Below, piece after piece: positions 44,719-52,330 of a stretch of DNA of 64,000 nucleotides. The translations under genes were made by a program, and so were the position numbers. Numbering within the stretch: the stretch's first letter is position 1; each line of letters begins with the position of its first letter. The notes below the pieces were generated by a model. It made no database searches, was not told the DNA's origin, and worked only from the letters and a program-made list of their open reading frames with translations. Origin of the DNA: a virus; IMG/VR virus record IMGVR_UViG_3300037628_000362, positions 1 to 64,000 of that record; one strand, written 5' to 3'.

Positions 44719-45486
44719 ATGAAGCTGAATATCGACCCCGATCTTGAGAACTACCTGACTCAGCCTAAGTCGCCAACAGACGACATGCTGACCGCTCTCA
44801 TTAAGCGTGACGGTGGAGTAGGCCACGAGCACGCTATCACCGTCTGGGAGGGCAAGGGAGTCATTGTCGACGGGCATCGTCGCTATCGGATCTGCCAGGA
44901 ACTCGACCTCCCGTTCGCTGTCGTCGAGCAGAAGTTCAAGGACATCGATCAGGTTAAGTCTGAAATGCGACAGATCCAACTCAGTCGCCGCAACTCGACT
45001 GGCCGCGTACGAGATTCCCTGATGACAGAGGAGCTTGAGTACCAGCGGTCCATGGGAGCCGGAAAAGGGGATTCACTCCAGGCCGTAGCGGATAGTGTCG
45101 GGACGACGACTCGCACCGTTCGCCGAGCCAGTAAGCGCACCGAGGCCGAGAAGAAGCTCCCGCAGGAAGTGTCAGACCGGATCAAGTCCGGCGACCTGAA
45201 GGCGTCCCAAAGGGATGTTATCGCCCTGGCTGCGAAAGACCATACTGAGATCAAGGAAGCAGTTGCTACAGTGGATTCCGGCGACTGTAAGACAATCCAC
45301 GAGGCGCTTCGGCAGATGGACGACACGCCGGAGTTTAATATCAGGCAAGTCAAGTCAGATGCACGGGCGGCGGCTGTCACGCTACTAAAAGCTCTCGACG
45401 CTCTCCAGGAGCTTCAGAGTAGCCCTCGGCACCAGAGCGTAATCCGAAAGGCAAAGAGTATTCTGGAGTGTTTGGATAAGTGGTAA
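44719..45486 (+). CDS. ParB/Srx-like DNA-binding protein
   Basis: 255 residues. VDGHRRYRICQELDLPF (D51, G52, H53, R54, R55) matches the GxxRxxA-type ParB/Srx motif, followed at about 130-150 by a helix-turn-helix (LQAVADSVGTTTRTVRRASK) and a Lys/Asp-rich C-terminal half. Phages use such proteins as nucleases or as DNA-binding regulators and segregation factors; no ParA ATPase is seen, so plasmid-type partition is not supported. Confidence 0.75.
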   Translation: MKLNIDPDLENYLTQPKSPTDDMLTALIKRDGGVGHEHAITVWEGKGVIVDGHRRYRICQELDLPFAVVEQKFKDIDQVKSEMRQIQLSRRNSTGRVRDSLMTEELEYQRSMGAGKGDSLQAVADSVGTTTRTVRRASKRTEAEKKLPQEVSDRIKSGDLKASQRDVIALAAKDHTEIKEAVATVDSGDCKTIHEALRQMDDTPEFNIRQVKSDARAAAVTLLKALDALQELQSSPRHQSVIRKAKSILECLDKW

Positions 45487-45507
45487 CTCGAATGAAAGGA
45501 GCAAATA

Positions 45508-45783
45508 ATGGGCGAACCTATTTTCCATAGCCATTTGACTGACGAGCTTCCGCAAGATCATCCACTTGCCAATGAAGATGTATATTGCCAAACACACAGA
45601 TCACTTGGCTGCTGCGACTCCTCTATGCTTCACGCATTTAATAACGAGTGCATGAGGACATGGGTGGAGTTCGCTGACAAAACTGTCTGTGCCGAAAGCT
45701 TTGCGAAGTTTCTTTTACGAGGGAATGGCGTCCTTAGCGACGCTGCCTTTGTATCCTTTGTCTCTAAATATTCTGACAAATAA
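45508..45783 (+). CDS. Small hypothetical protein, Cys-rich
   Basis: 91 residues after AAAGGAG. Contains several Cys and His (CQTHRSLGCCDSSMLHAFNNEC is broken here: C at about 27, C at 34-35, H at 42, C at 48) that could coordinate a metal. No family recognised. Confidence 0.5.
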   Translation: MGEPIFHSHLTDELPQDHPLANEDVYCQTHRSLGCCDSSMLHAFNNECMRTWVEFADKTVCAESFAKFLLRGNGVLSDAAFVSFVSKYSDK

Positions 45784-45797
45784 CTAAGGAGTAGGAT

Positions 45798-46196
45798 ATG
45801 ACGTGCCTCGGCAACTTACTGGTCCCAAGCGAACAACAGTTTGAATCAAGACGAGTATGCGAACTGATCGTGTATTTATTTAAGCGGATCTCAATACATC
45901 CGCCATATTGGGTGATTGATGCCGCGAACGAATGCTACGGAGACGTCAGGCGGCTCGATGAAGCTACTAAGATTCTCTGCGAAGCTTGCCGCAGTCTAAA
46001 TGAAGGCCAGGTCAACGTGTTCATCTACGACGGAAGAAATGCTGGGGCACGTAGATTGGCTGACTGGTGGGATCGACACCAGGAATTGGATCGACGTAGA
46101 GTTGACGAGGAGGAGAAGTCTCGCAATAAGATTCTATTAAGGGCTCGTGCGATCAGAAAATTGACAGTAGAGGAAAGGCAGGCGATAGGTCTGTGA
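45798..46196 (+). CDS. Hypothetical protein before helicase
   Basis: 132 residues, helical, Arg-rich at the C-terminus (RNKILLRARAIRKLTVEERQ). The stop overlaps the GTG start of the helicase. No domain recognised; the coupling suggests a replication accessory. Confidence 0.5.
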   Translation: MTCLGNLLVPSEQQFESRRVCELIVYLFKRISIHPPYWVIDAANECYGDVRRLDEATKILCEACRSLNEGQVNVFIYDGRNAGARRLADWWDRHQELDRRRVDEEEKSRNKILLRARAIRKLTVEERQAIGL

Positions 46197-47728
46197 TAAC
46201 CTTACCAACCCTCTATGACCACCAGGCCACCCAGGTCAACGATGTTCGCAATGCGTTCCGACGCCATAAGGGCGTGATATTATGCGCCCAGACAGGCGAG
46301 GGAAAGACGCGCGAGGCAAAGCACATTATCGGTCTAGGCGTCAACCGCGGGCCATCTAAGGGACAGAGTGGTAACTTCCTGTTTACTGTCCGCCGCCGTG
46401 GTCTGGTCGATAATGCCAGTAATTCATTCAACGAATATCCCGTGCTCCCACACGGCGTCATTATGAGCGGAAAGGAAACATCTTTCGATCGTAATGTACA
46501 AGTGGCGTCGATTGACACGCTTCTTTCGTGGTGGGCAGAGGATGGGCAGTATAGCGGACCGCTCACTTTTGATATGATTTGTTTTGACGAGTGCCACGCA
46601 CATCACTCGAAGCTAGCCACATTTCTGAAGGCCCACAGGACAGAGCGTCGCAGACTGGGCCTTATGCCTGCTTATGTGCTTGGGCTCAGTGCAACTCCAT
46701 ATGCCAAGGGTCTATGTGATGTATACGGAGAGATCGTTAAAGGGGCGAGGGTTGATTGGTTGATACAAAACGGATTCCTCGTACCCTACCGGTACTTTGA
46801 AGGCACGAAAGGAAAGCTTGATCTCCTAGTTAAGCAGGGAAACGGGTTCACTCGTGACAGTAATTCCGCCGCCATGGGCGGCCTGTCCGGTACTATGGTC
46901 CGCGACTGGCTCCGGCTTGGCGAAGGGAGACCGACAATCGGGTTCTTTTTGCGGCGTCAGCACGCACGTGATGCCATGGATGAACTTGAAGCGGCTGGTA
47001 TTGACACTCGCTACGTTGACGGCGACACTAGCGATACTATCCGGAGGTCCCTGTTTTATGGATTAGGTGAGGGCCACTTTAATTATCTAACAAACGTCGA
47101 CGTTGTAGGACGCGGAACAGATATCCCGAGGGTATCCTGTATTCAACTTTGCTTAGGGATTGGCAGCGTTGTTCAATTTCGGCAAAAGATTGGTCGCGGA
47201 AGCCGCGTGCATCCGCTGAAGAAAGATTGCATTGTAATCGATCACGCAGACAATGTACATCGCCTCGGTTACTTTGAAGACGATGTTGACTGGACTATCG
47301 ACGCCACGCGGGATACTGTAAAGGACCATGAGGCCCGCCCTTCTATCACCTGCCCGAAGTGCAAGGCCGTGTACCGAGGCGGGAAATGCCAGATGTGCGG
47401 TTATGAACCAACACAGCGCGAGCGGAAGCAGCAGAAGCTTCAGTTCGACGGCACCGAACTTCAGGAAATCAACCGCAGCACTCACAAACGCGGTGAGTAC
47501 AGCCACGAGAAGTTAATGGTATCGAAGCTTTTTATGGCTGGTCGCGCTGGCCTTACATTCAAGGCGGCGGTTGCAATAGCCGGACAAGAGGCTGCTAAAA
47601 AAGGCCAGAAATTCCGAGTGCCACATAAAGTCAAGATAGCCGGCCAAGATTACTACATGCCGGAATACGGCTCGCCAGACGGTGAACGACGAGTCCGGGC
47701 TCTGTTCCCAGTTACAGCGGGGAGATAA
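46193..47728 (+). CDS. SF2 DEAD/DECH-box helicase
   Basis: 511 residues, GTG start overlapping the previous stop (GTGATAA). Motif I AQTGEGKT (K38), motif II DECH (D132-H135), motif III LSATPYAKG, motif VI QKIGRGSRVHP. The Walker Lys, DECH and arginine finger are present, so a working ATPase is likely. After the helicase core a zinc ribbon CPKC...CQMCGYEP lies at about 385-405, followed by a basic tail. Phage helicases of this type unwind DNA at forks or during recombination. It precedes the primase, as in many replication modules. Confidence 0.85.
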   Translation: MITLPTLYDHQATQVNDVRNAFRRHKGVILCAQTGEGKTREAKHIIGLGVNRGPSKGQSGNFLFTVRRRGLVDNASNSFNEYPVLPHGVIMSGKETSFDRNVQVASIDTLLSWWAEDGQYSGPLTFDMICFDECHAHHSKLATFLKAHRTERRRLGLMPAYVLGLSATPYAKGLCDVYGEIVKGARVDWLIQNGFLVPYRYFEGTKGKLDLLVKQGNGFTRDSNSAAMGGLSGTMVRDWLRLGEGRPTIGFFLRRQHARDAMDELEAAGIDTRYVDGDTSDTIRRSLFYGLGEGHFNYLTNVDVVGRGTDIPRVSCIQLCLGIGSVVQFRQKIGRGSRVHPLKKDCIVIDHADNVHRLGYFEDDVDWTIDATRDTVKDHEARPSITCPKCKAVYRGGKCQMCGYEPTQRERKQQKLQFDGTELQEINRSTHKRGEYSHEKLMVSKLFMAGRAGLTFKAAVAIAGQEAAKKGQKFRVPHKVKIAGQDYYMPEYGSPDGERRVRALFPVTAGR

Positions 47729-47729
47729 C

Positions 47730-48140
47730 ATGAAACACTTCAGGATAAAATCACTACGGAACACCATCACAAAGTGGCACAGGAGGCTGACGAGCTTCGT
47801 GGTGACCAGGAAGCGATTCGAGAGTGAGTTGGCTCGACGTGATGGAGCTATCTGTGAGTTAAGAAGTAGATACAAGCGAGAGATTACGGATAGCATTAAG
47901 ACGGCGCAAGCAATTATCAGAAGGTGCTCGCGTATCGACTTTCAACAGCGGGATTGCACTGACACGTACGCAGTCACAGTGTCATTCGACGCAAGAATGA
48001 TGAGTCTCGGCCACCCGGATCAGCGTGAATTAGCAATGATCGCCCAGTGTGTAGGTAGAGACGTGGAGTGTGAAATTTCCCGCTCCAGGTTTATTCAACC
48101 GCCTGAATCGAGACGGGAGCATTCGCGGCTGCGGAGATGA
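47730..48140 (+). CDS. Hypothetical basic protein
   Basis: 136 residues from the ATG after GGGGAGA; basic and helical, with a C-terminal part of mixed strands. It overlaps nothing and is two bases before the primase start. No domain recognised. Confidence 0.45.
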   Translation: MKHFRIKSLRNTITKWHRRLTSFVVTRKRFESELARRDGAICELRSRYKREITDSIKTAQAIIRRCSRIDFQQRDCTDTYAVTVSFDARMMSLGHPDQRELAMIAQCVGRDVECEISRSRFIQPPESRREHSRLRR

Positions 48141-48141
48141 C

Positions 48142-49041
48142 ATGAGCAACGAAGTATGGCGACAAGCCTCGAAGCGCGAACCGTGCCCGATCTGTGAGAA
48201 GCCAGATTGGTGTTCGCTCACCGGTGTCGAGGGTGCGATCGAAGTGGTCGTTTGTATGCGAGTCGAAAGCGACAAGCAATGCAAAAATGGCGGTTGGCTG
48301 CATCGGCTGCGAGAATCCACTGGCCAGTATTCGCCTCCCCCAGCTAAGCCGAAGACAATCTATGACACCGCCAATGCCGCGGTATCGTCCCTGGAAGTCA
48401 ATCGCGGTAAACGTTCGGCCCTGTGGACCTACCACGATATCGACGACGATCCGGTGGGCGTGATCGTGCGATGGGATCGTCCCGACGGCAAAGACATCCT
48501 CCCAGTGTCCCGCAACGGCATGGGCTGGGTCATCGGCGGCATGACTGAACCGAGGCCCCTTTACTGCCTACCGGACCTAGCCGGAGCGGATCGGGTGTTT
48601 ATCTGCGAAGGCGAAAAGGCGGTAGACGCGGCCCGTTCGATCGGGTTGACAGCCACTACATCACCTCACGGTAGCATGAGTGCCGCCAAAGCCGACTGGA
48701 CTCCGTTAGCTGGCAAAGAATGTGTGATCCTGCCTGACAAGGACGAGCCGGGTTATAAGTATGCCGACGATGTGGCAGCGATCCTGAAAACCATGAAGCC
48801 ATACCATAAGATCCAGATAGTTCACCTGCCTGGCCTGGGCGAACACGGTGATATAGTAGATTGGTTGGCGGGGCGACCGGATGCCGTCGCAGCTCGCCGG
48901 CAAGTGGAAAGCCTGGTCGCCGACGCCTCTGGTCTAAATGATTCCAGAATAGACCGCATAGTGAGTCTGACTGAAACCGTATTTGATCGGTGCTCGGAAC
49001 TAAAGACTCTGGTTGATGAGCTACGTGACGGGGGGGAATAA
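48142..49041 (+). CDS. DNA primase-like TOPRIM protein
   Basis: 299 residues from the ATG after GGAG. N-terminal zinc-binding cysteines CPICEKPDWC and VVVC lie at about 13-40; the TOPRIM domain has ICEGEKAVDAAR (E156), then CVILPDKDEPGYKYAD with D199 and D201. This is the primase core of phage DnaG/gp4-type proteins, without a C-terminal helicase; the separate SF2 helicase upstream may supply that role. The C-terminal 60 residues are helical. Confidence 0.8.
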   Translation: MSNEVWRQASKREPCPICEKPDWCSLTGVEGAIEVVVCMRVESDKQCKNGGWLHRLRESTGQYSPPPAKPKTIYDTANAAVSSLEVNRGKRSALWTYHDIDDDPVGVIVRWDRPDGKDILPVSRNGMGWVIGGMTEPRPLYCLPDLAGADRVFICEGEKAVDAARSIGLTATTSPHGSMSAAKADWTPLAGKECVILPDKDEPGYKYADDVAAILKTMKPYHKIQIVHLPGLGEHGDIVDWLAGRPDAVAARRQVESLVADASGLNDSRIDRIVSLTETVFDRCSELKTLVDELRDGGE

Positions 49042-49397
49042 TGGGAAGGGCAGTTGAAAAGCCATTTGCCGGGGGAACGTGGTCAAAGGCCAAGTTCTTT
49101 GGGTTCCTGCGCAGCAACCTACGCAAGACTAGCCGTAAGTTCCCGGCGAAGCGGCAGGCCGAGGAAGCCTGTAGGAGAAAGCTGAAAGTCAAGATCGGAA
49201 ACCAAGTATGGGAGTACCAGTGTGCCGGGTGCGGCCACGGGTATAAGCGAAGTGAAGGAAACATGCACCATATCACGTCGGCTGGCAGCCTGAAGTCGTT
49301 CAGGGATCTCCCTGGCTTTGTTAAGCGGCTATTCTGTGAGGCTGACGGGTATCATTTTCTGTGCGAGGAGTGCCATGACAAAATCCACAAAAAGTAA
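49041..49397 (+). CDS. HNH nuclease-like protein (NinG-type layout)
   Basis: 118 residues with one-base overlap of the primase stop. CAGCGHGYKR, NMHHI, FRDLPGFVKRLFC and CEECHDKIHK follow the zinc-bound HNH fold found in small phage recombination nucleases. Basic N-terminus. Probably a structure-selective or recombination nuclease. Confidence 0.65.
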   Translation: MGRAVEKPFAGGTWSKAKFFGFLRSNLRKTSRKFPAKRQAEEACRRKLKVKIGNQVWEYQCAGCGHGYKRSEGNMHHITSAGSLKSFRDLPGFVKRLFCEADGYHFLCEECHDKIHKK

Positions 49398-49557
49398 CTT
49401 CGAGATCGGCTGGGACGCCTACGCAGCCGGCAAGACGATACTCGACAATCCAAACGAGTATCTCACGCCCAAGTGGGAGTGGCACCGTGACGGATGGTGG
49501 GCAGCGTACGAGTGGCAGCGTAAAACTAGTTTATTCACCAAAAAAAGGAGAAAATGA
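49375..49557 (+). CDS. Small hypothetical protein
   Basis: 60 residues from the ATG after GAGGAG; it overlaps the HNH gene by 23 bases. Trp-rich (WEWHRDGWWAAYEWQR). No domain recognised; starts upstream of 49375 are rejected because they lie deep inside the HNH gene. Confidence 0.45.
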   Translation: MTKSTKSNFEIGWDAYAAGKTILDNPNEYLTPKWEWHRDGWWAAYEWQRKTSLFTKKRRK

Positions 49558-49558
49558 A

Positions 49559-49825
49559 ATGCCGGAATACGACAACAATATGAGTGGAGTTCTGCGCAGG
49601 GACGATGCGCCAAAGCGTGAAGGCAAGAAAGATCGGGACTTCAGCGGCTGGTGTGAGATCGATCATACGGAGTATTGGATTAGCGGATGGACAAAGACTG
49701 CTGGCCCGGAAGCAAAGCAGCCCGGCCGCAAATTCTTCTCGCTATCCTTTGAGCCGAAGAAGGAACAGGCCCAGCAGCAAGCACCGGCCAGCGAACCAGG
49801 GACTGATGACGACATACCGTTCTAA
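49559..49825 (+). CDS. Small protein with SSB-type acidic tail
   Basis: 88 residues from the ATG after AAAGGAGAAA. The core has strands (GWCEIDHTEYWISGW, FFSLSFEPK), a pattern I recall from many small phage proteins, then a Gln/Ala-rich linker and a C-terminus TDDDIPF, very like the DDDIPF tip that bacterial SSB uses to recruit repair and replication enzymes. Too short for a normal SSB OB-fold domain of about 110 residues, so it may be a minimal single-strand-binding or SSB-tip mimic. Confidence 0.55.
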   Translation: MPEYDNNMSGVLRRDDAPKREGKKDRDFSGWCEIDHTEYWISGWTKTAGPEAKQPGRKFFSLSFEPKKEQAQQQAPASEPGTDDDIPF

Positions 49826-49836
49826 GGGGAAGTGAA

Positions 49837-50238
49837 ATGAGTGAGAACCATGTCGTCACCGTGACATTCGGGACGTGGCGCCTTCAATCGTATGCAACCA
49901 CCGACAACCTGCCAGATGCCGAGCGGCTACGTATACGCGCACGAAAACAAGGGTACACTGATGCAAAGATCGAGACTCAGAAGGACTTCCGCAAAAAGAC
50001 GAGACAGGGAGACGGAAGCGTGGGAGTGGCGCAGCAGGCTAGTGGCTCGTATCGGGAAATGCGAGGCGTGCGGACACAACCTAGTACATCCGTGGCGGGA
50101 CAAGCCGCGGCATCTAAGCCTCCTGTGCGTCCACGAGATCGCGTGCGGGCCGTTGCGTCAGAAAGCGATCGACAAGCCATACGCAACGCTAGTGACTTGT
50201 CATTGGTGCAATTGCGAGAGGATGACCGATCGAACTGA
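49837..50238 (+). CDS. Hypothetical protein with possibly extended C-terminus
   Basis: 133 residues. The first 55 residues (VVTVTFGTWRLQSYATTDNL, through IRARKQGYTDAKIETQKDF) read like a complete small domain; the rest has Ser/Arg/Ala composition typical of an out-of-frame reading and lies under the well-conserved HNH-like gene in another frame. Either a true long overlap, or the original stop has been lost. Confidence 0.4.
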   Translation: MSENHVVTVTFGTWRLQSYATTDNLPDAERLRIRARKQGYTDAKIETQKDFRKKTRQGDGSVGVAQQASGSYREMRGVRTQPSTSVAGQAAASKPPVRPRDRVRAVASESDRQAIRNASDLSLVQLREDDRSN

Positions 50239-50377
50239 GTGGCCCGAGGCTCGGCAATTGGCCACGCTGAAGCGGTCCAGACCAGATGACTACGACTTGG
50301 TGGCGTACAACCGCCTAGTAAACCCAAACGCCCCTGAGCGGATAACCCAAGCGGAGGTAGATGAGCATGAAAATTGA
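49961..50377 (+). CDS. HNH-like zinc-binding phage protein
   Basis: 138 residues from ATG at 49961 (ATG at 49892 would make 161). CEACGHNL, then a conserved block around CGPLRQKAIDKPYATLVTCH and CNCERMTDRTEWPEARQLA, and ADDYDL-type ending RPDDYDLVAYNRLVN are typical of a family of small phage replication-region proteins with an HNH-like zinc knuckle. Function unproven. Overlaps the 49837 ORF in another frame. Confidence 0.6.
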   Translation: MQRSRLRRTSAKRRDRETEAWEWRSRLVARIGKCEACGHNLVHPWRDKPRHLSLLCVHEIACGPLRQKAIDKPYATLVTCHWCNCERMTDRTEWPEARQLATLKRSRPDDYDLVAYNRLVNPNAPERITQAEVDEHEN

Positions 50378-50627
50378 AACCGGCGTAATGGTAATGAAAG
50401 ACGGGAAGGCGTGGGGGATCGTCTACGAAGATGGCCAAAGTGCCTGCTCTGGATGGATTGATGTTGAATCAGCTCCGATTCACGATCCGAAATACTGCAA
50501 GAAGACAACCGACGTTACCTTTGAGCACAGTCACCACACGACGGAGTTGGAAACGGCAAAACTTGTTGAAGTAAAAAGGATAACGACCGTGGAAATTCTC
50601 GAACAGAACGATGAGGGAAGTAGCTAA
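50367..50627 (+). CDS. Small hypothetical protein
   Basis: 86 residues from the second ATG, nine bases after GGAGG; the ATG at 50361 is too close to it. Strand-rich with His and acidic patches. Stop overlaps the recombinase start (TAATG). No family recognised. Confidence 0.45.
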   Translation: MKIETGVMVMKDGKAWGIVYEDGQSACSGWIDVESAPIHDPKYCKKTTDVTFEHSHHTTELETAKLVEVKRITTVEILEQNDEGSS

Positions 50628-51229
50628 TGCCTAGCTTCACCCAATACATGACGCTCAATGAGATCCACACGGTCCTAGAAGACCTCCGCCTGCGGTCTAT
50701 CTGGAGCGTATCGTCGGCCGTCAACCGGATCATCGTGCGGCTCTCGCTCGGCGCTGGGCTCCGCTGCATGGAAATCGTTGGCCTCAATGTAGGTGATCTC
50801 GTTCTCGGTGGAAGTTGCCCGGTCATCAACGTACGTGGCGAGACAGCGAAGGGCGGCAAGCCGAGAAAGGTGCCCTTGTTCTGGGACCGGCAGACACTTG
50901 CCGACCTGGCTAACTGGCAACGGCACCGCACTGAGGTCATGGGTGCCACGCGTGGAGATCCATTCGTTTGCGGAGTCTGCCAGACAAATCGAGGTGGCCG
51001 GCTGATACGGTCGATGGCGGCAAAGCGATGGAAGACAGCGATTAAGTGTCTGGGGACCGATCGGGTGTCTCAACTGTCGATCCACTGCGGCCGGCACAGC
51101 TTTGCCTCGCACGCCGTTCGAGCTGGTCGTACACCGGCAGAGTTACGCGACGCCCTGGGCCACGCGAATATCACCACCACTGAAACCTACCTGCACTCGA
51201 TCCCGACTGAGTGTGGGGATTTATTCTGA
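50627..51229 (+). CDS. Minimal tyrosine recombinase (integrase-like)
   Basis: 200 residues, only the catalytic domain. Full set of residues: R46 in GAGLRCMEI, a Lys region (AKGGKPRKVPL), H153-x-x-R156 (HCGRHSF), H179 (LGHANITTTE) and Y188 in ETYLH. The usual N-terminal core-binding domain that clamps DNA is missing, so it resembles XerH- or phage-type minimal recombinases or a trimmed integrase. It could integrate the phage, resolve dimers or manage repeat sites. No excisionase is recognised. A CCA-encoding tRNA lies 0.9 kb downstream. Confidence 0.8.
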   Translation: MPSFTQYMTLNEIHTVLEDLRLRSIWSVSSAVNRIIVRLSLGAGLRCMEIVGLNVGDLVLGGSCPVINVRGETAKGGKPRKVPLFWDRQTLADLANWQRHRTEVMGATRGDPFVCGVCQTNRGGRLIRSMAAKRWKTAIKCLGTDRVSQLSIHCGRHSFASHAVRAGRTPAELRDALGHANITTTETYLHSIPTECGDLF

Positions 51230-51241
51230 AGGAGAATCGAT

Positions 51242-51709
51242 ATGAGCGAGAATGACCGGAGTTATTTTGCCACACCACTGGCCGACGTTCCGCCGGCAAT
51301 AAATAGCACGTCCTGGTACCCTCCTGTTCACATGGAATCCGGCGACACACAACAGCAGTTCTCGACCGGCGCCGTACGCGACCAGGTAGAAGACAAGCCT
51401 CGGCCTGATCTGATCTCGCCATTCGCAGAAGAGCGGCTAGGTGAGTGGTTGCGCCTCGGCGCAATTAAGTATTCCGAGCGTAATTGGGAAAAGGGGATTC
51501 CGAACGCTAGGTGCTTCGCGTCATTGAAGCGCCATGTAATGTGGTTCAATCAGGGGGACACGAAAGAAGATCACCTGGCAGCCATTATTTTCAACGCAAT
51601 GGCGATCATTCATAATCAAGAGATGATCGATCGTGGAGTCCTGCCGGCGGAACTAGACGACATGCCGAGGTATGTCACGGTCACAGAAGGTTGCGAGACG
51701 CTCAGGTGA
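51242..51709 (+). CDS. MazG-like dATP/dGTP diphosphohydrolase (DUF5664-type)
   Basis: 155 residues. FSTGAVRD, then KPRPDLISPFAEERLGEWLR, GAIKYSERNWEKGIP, RCFASLKRH and DTKEDHLAAIIFNAMAIIH match the family of phage nucleotide diphosphohydrolases annotated as dATP/dGTP diphosphohydrolase (all-alpha NTP-PPase). Members alter dNTP pools, and in some phages (S-2L type) the MazZ member supports replacement of A by 2-aminoadenine. No PurZ or DpoZ gene is visible here, so that system cannot be claimed. It converges with a leftward gene, overlapping by 57 bases. Confidence 0.7.
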   Translation: MSENDRSYFATPLADVPPAINSTSWYPPVHMESGDTQQQFSTGAVRDQVEDKPRPDLISPFAEERLGEWLRLGAIKYSERNWEKGIPNARCFASLKRHVMWFNQGDTKEDHLAAIIFNAMAIIHNQEMIDRGVLPAELDDMPRYVTVTEGCETLR

Positions 51710-52003
51710 ATCTATAACCCACTGAGCTTTTGCCTTATATACAGTCGTCAAGCCATTTTCTCGCGAAATTGTGAAATAAGTTCCGTATTTACTCCAAGTC
51801 AGGCTACCCACTTCCTTACGGACTTCAGGCTCCGCGTCATTCGTGACCCAAATCGGTGGCCACGGCTCGGGCTCAGGTCGGCAGACGGGCTTCGTGATTG
51901 TAATGACGATGAAGTCTCCATGGTCGACGACTTCGTATTCATCTGCCCCAAAGACAGACTCGTCATCATCCTGATTGGTTATTGAAATACGGTACTTACT
52001 CAT
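51653..52003 (-). CDS. Hypothetical protein, convergent with MazG-like gene
   Basis: 116 residues, after CTGGAGAC. N-terminal sheet (SKYRISITNQDDDESVFGAD), a Pro-rich turn (PEPEPWPPIW) and a second sheet part. No family recognised. Its 3' end overlaps the 3' end of the 51242 gene. First gene of the leftward arm as seen from the left. Confidence 0.55.
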   Translation of the reverse strand: MSKYRISITNQDDDESVFGADEYEVVDHGDFIVITITKPVCRPEPEPWPPIWVTNDAEPEVRKEVGSLTWSKYGTYFTISRENGLTTVYKAKAQWVIDSPERLATFCDRDIPRHVV

Positions 52004-52045
52004 TTGCGTGTCTCCAGAAAAAAACGAATGGCGTCAGGGTGGTGG

Positions 52046-52130
52046 TTAGTCGGAATTCTCTTAGTCGGGCTTAGTGATTCGGGTATTCGGATTAGTCGGA
52101 TATGAGTGGTTCTGAATTCGGGTATTCGGA
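52046..52130. repeat. Direct repeats upstream of leftward gene
   Basis: ATTCGGGTATTCGGA occurs at 52077-52091 and 52116-52130 (39-base period) and TTAGTCGG at 52046, 52061 and 52092. This fills the otherwise non-coding 52004-52163 between the 52003 gene start and a tRNA. Perhaps regulator or recombinase binding sites. Confidence 0.5.
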
Positions 52131-52163
52131 GTTCCCCGGCCGTTTAGTGTCCGCCCGGACGAC

Positions 52164-52238
52164 TGGCTTTCGATACTGGATTTGAACCAGTAACATCAAG
52201 ATTGATATTCTTGCGCTCTACCACTGAGCTAATCGAAA
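52164..52238 (-). tRNA. tRNA with anticodon AUC (Asp by codon)
   Basis: Perfect cloverleaf: acceptor TTTCGAT/ATCGAAA, D-stem GCTC/GAGC with loop AGTGGTA, anticodon stem CAAGA/TCTTG with loop ATATCAA, T-stem ACTGG/CCAGT with loop TTCAAAT, discriminator G73 and encoded CCA. The anticodon reads ATC (A34-T35-C36), which pairs with GAU Asp; a normal Asp tRNA has GUC. G73 and G10 agree with Asp identity, A34 does not. Lies between repeats and a leftward gene. Confidence 0.85.
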
Positions 52239-52330
52239 AAAAACGCAACGGTGAAACCGGTTACACCTACGGCTTTGGGTGCCGTGCGAACCCTTCACCC
52301 TACGCACGCCATTCTGTATTCTCGGACTCC

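Noticed and set aside
44719-45486. Plasmid-type partition system (ParA-ParB)
   Set aside because: No ParA-like Walker ATPase lies next to the ParB-like gene.
51242-51709. Full 2-aminoadenine (Z-genome) pathway
   Set aside because: Only the diphosphohydrolase is visible; PurZ and DpoZ are not.
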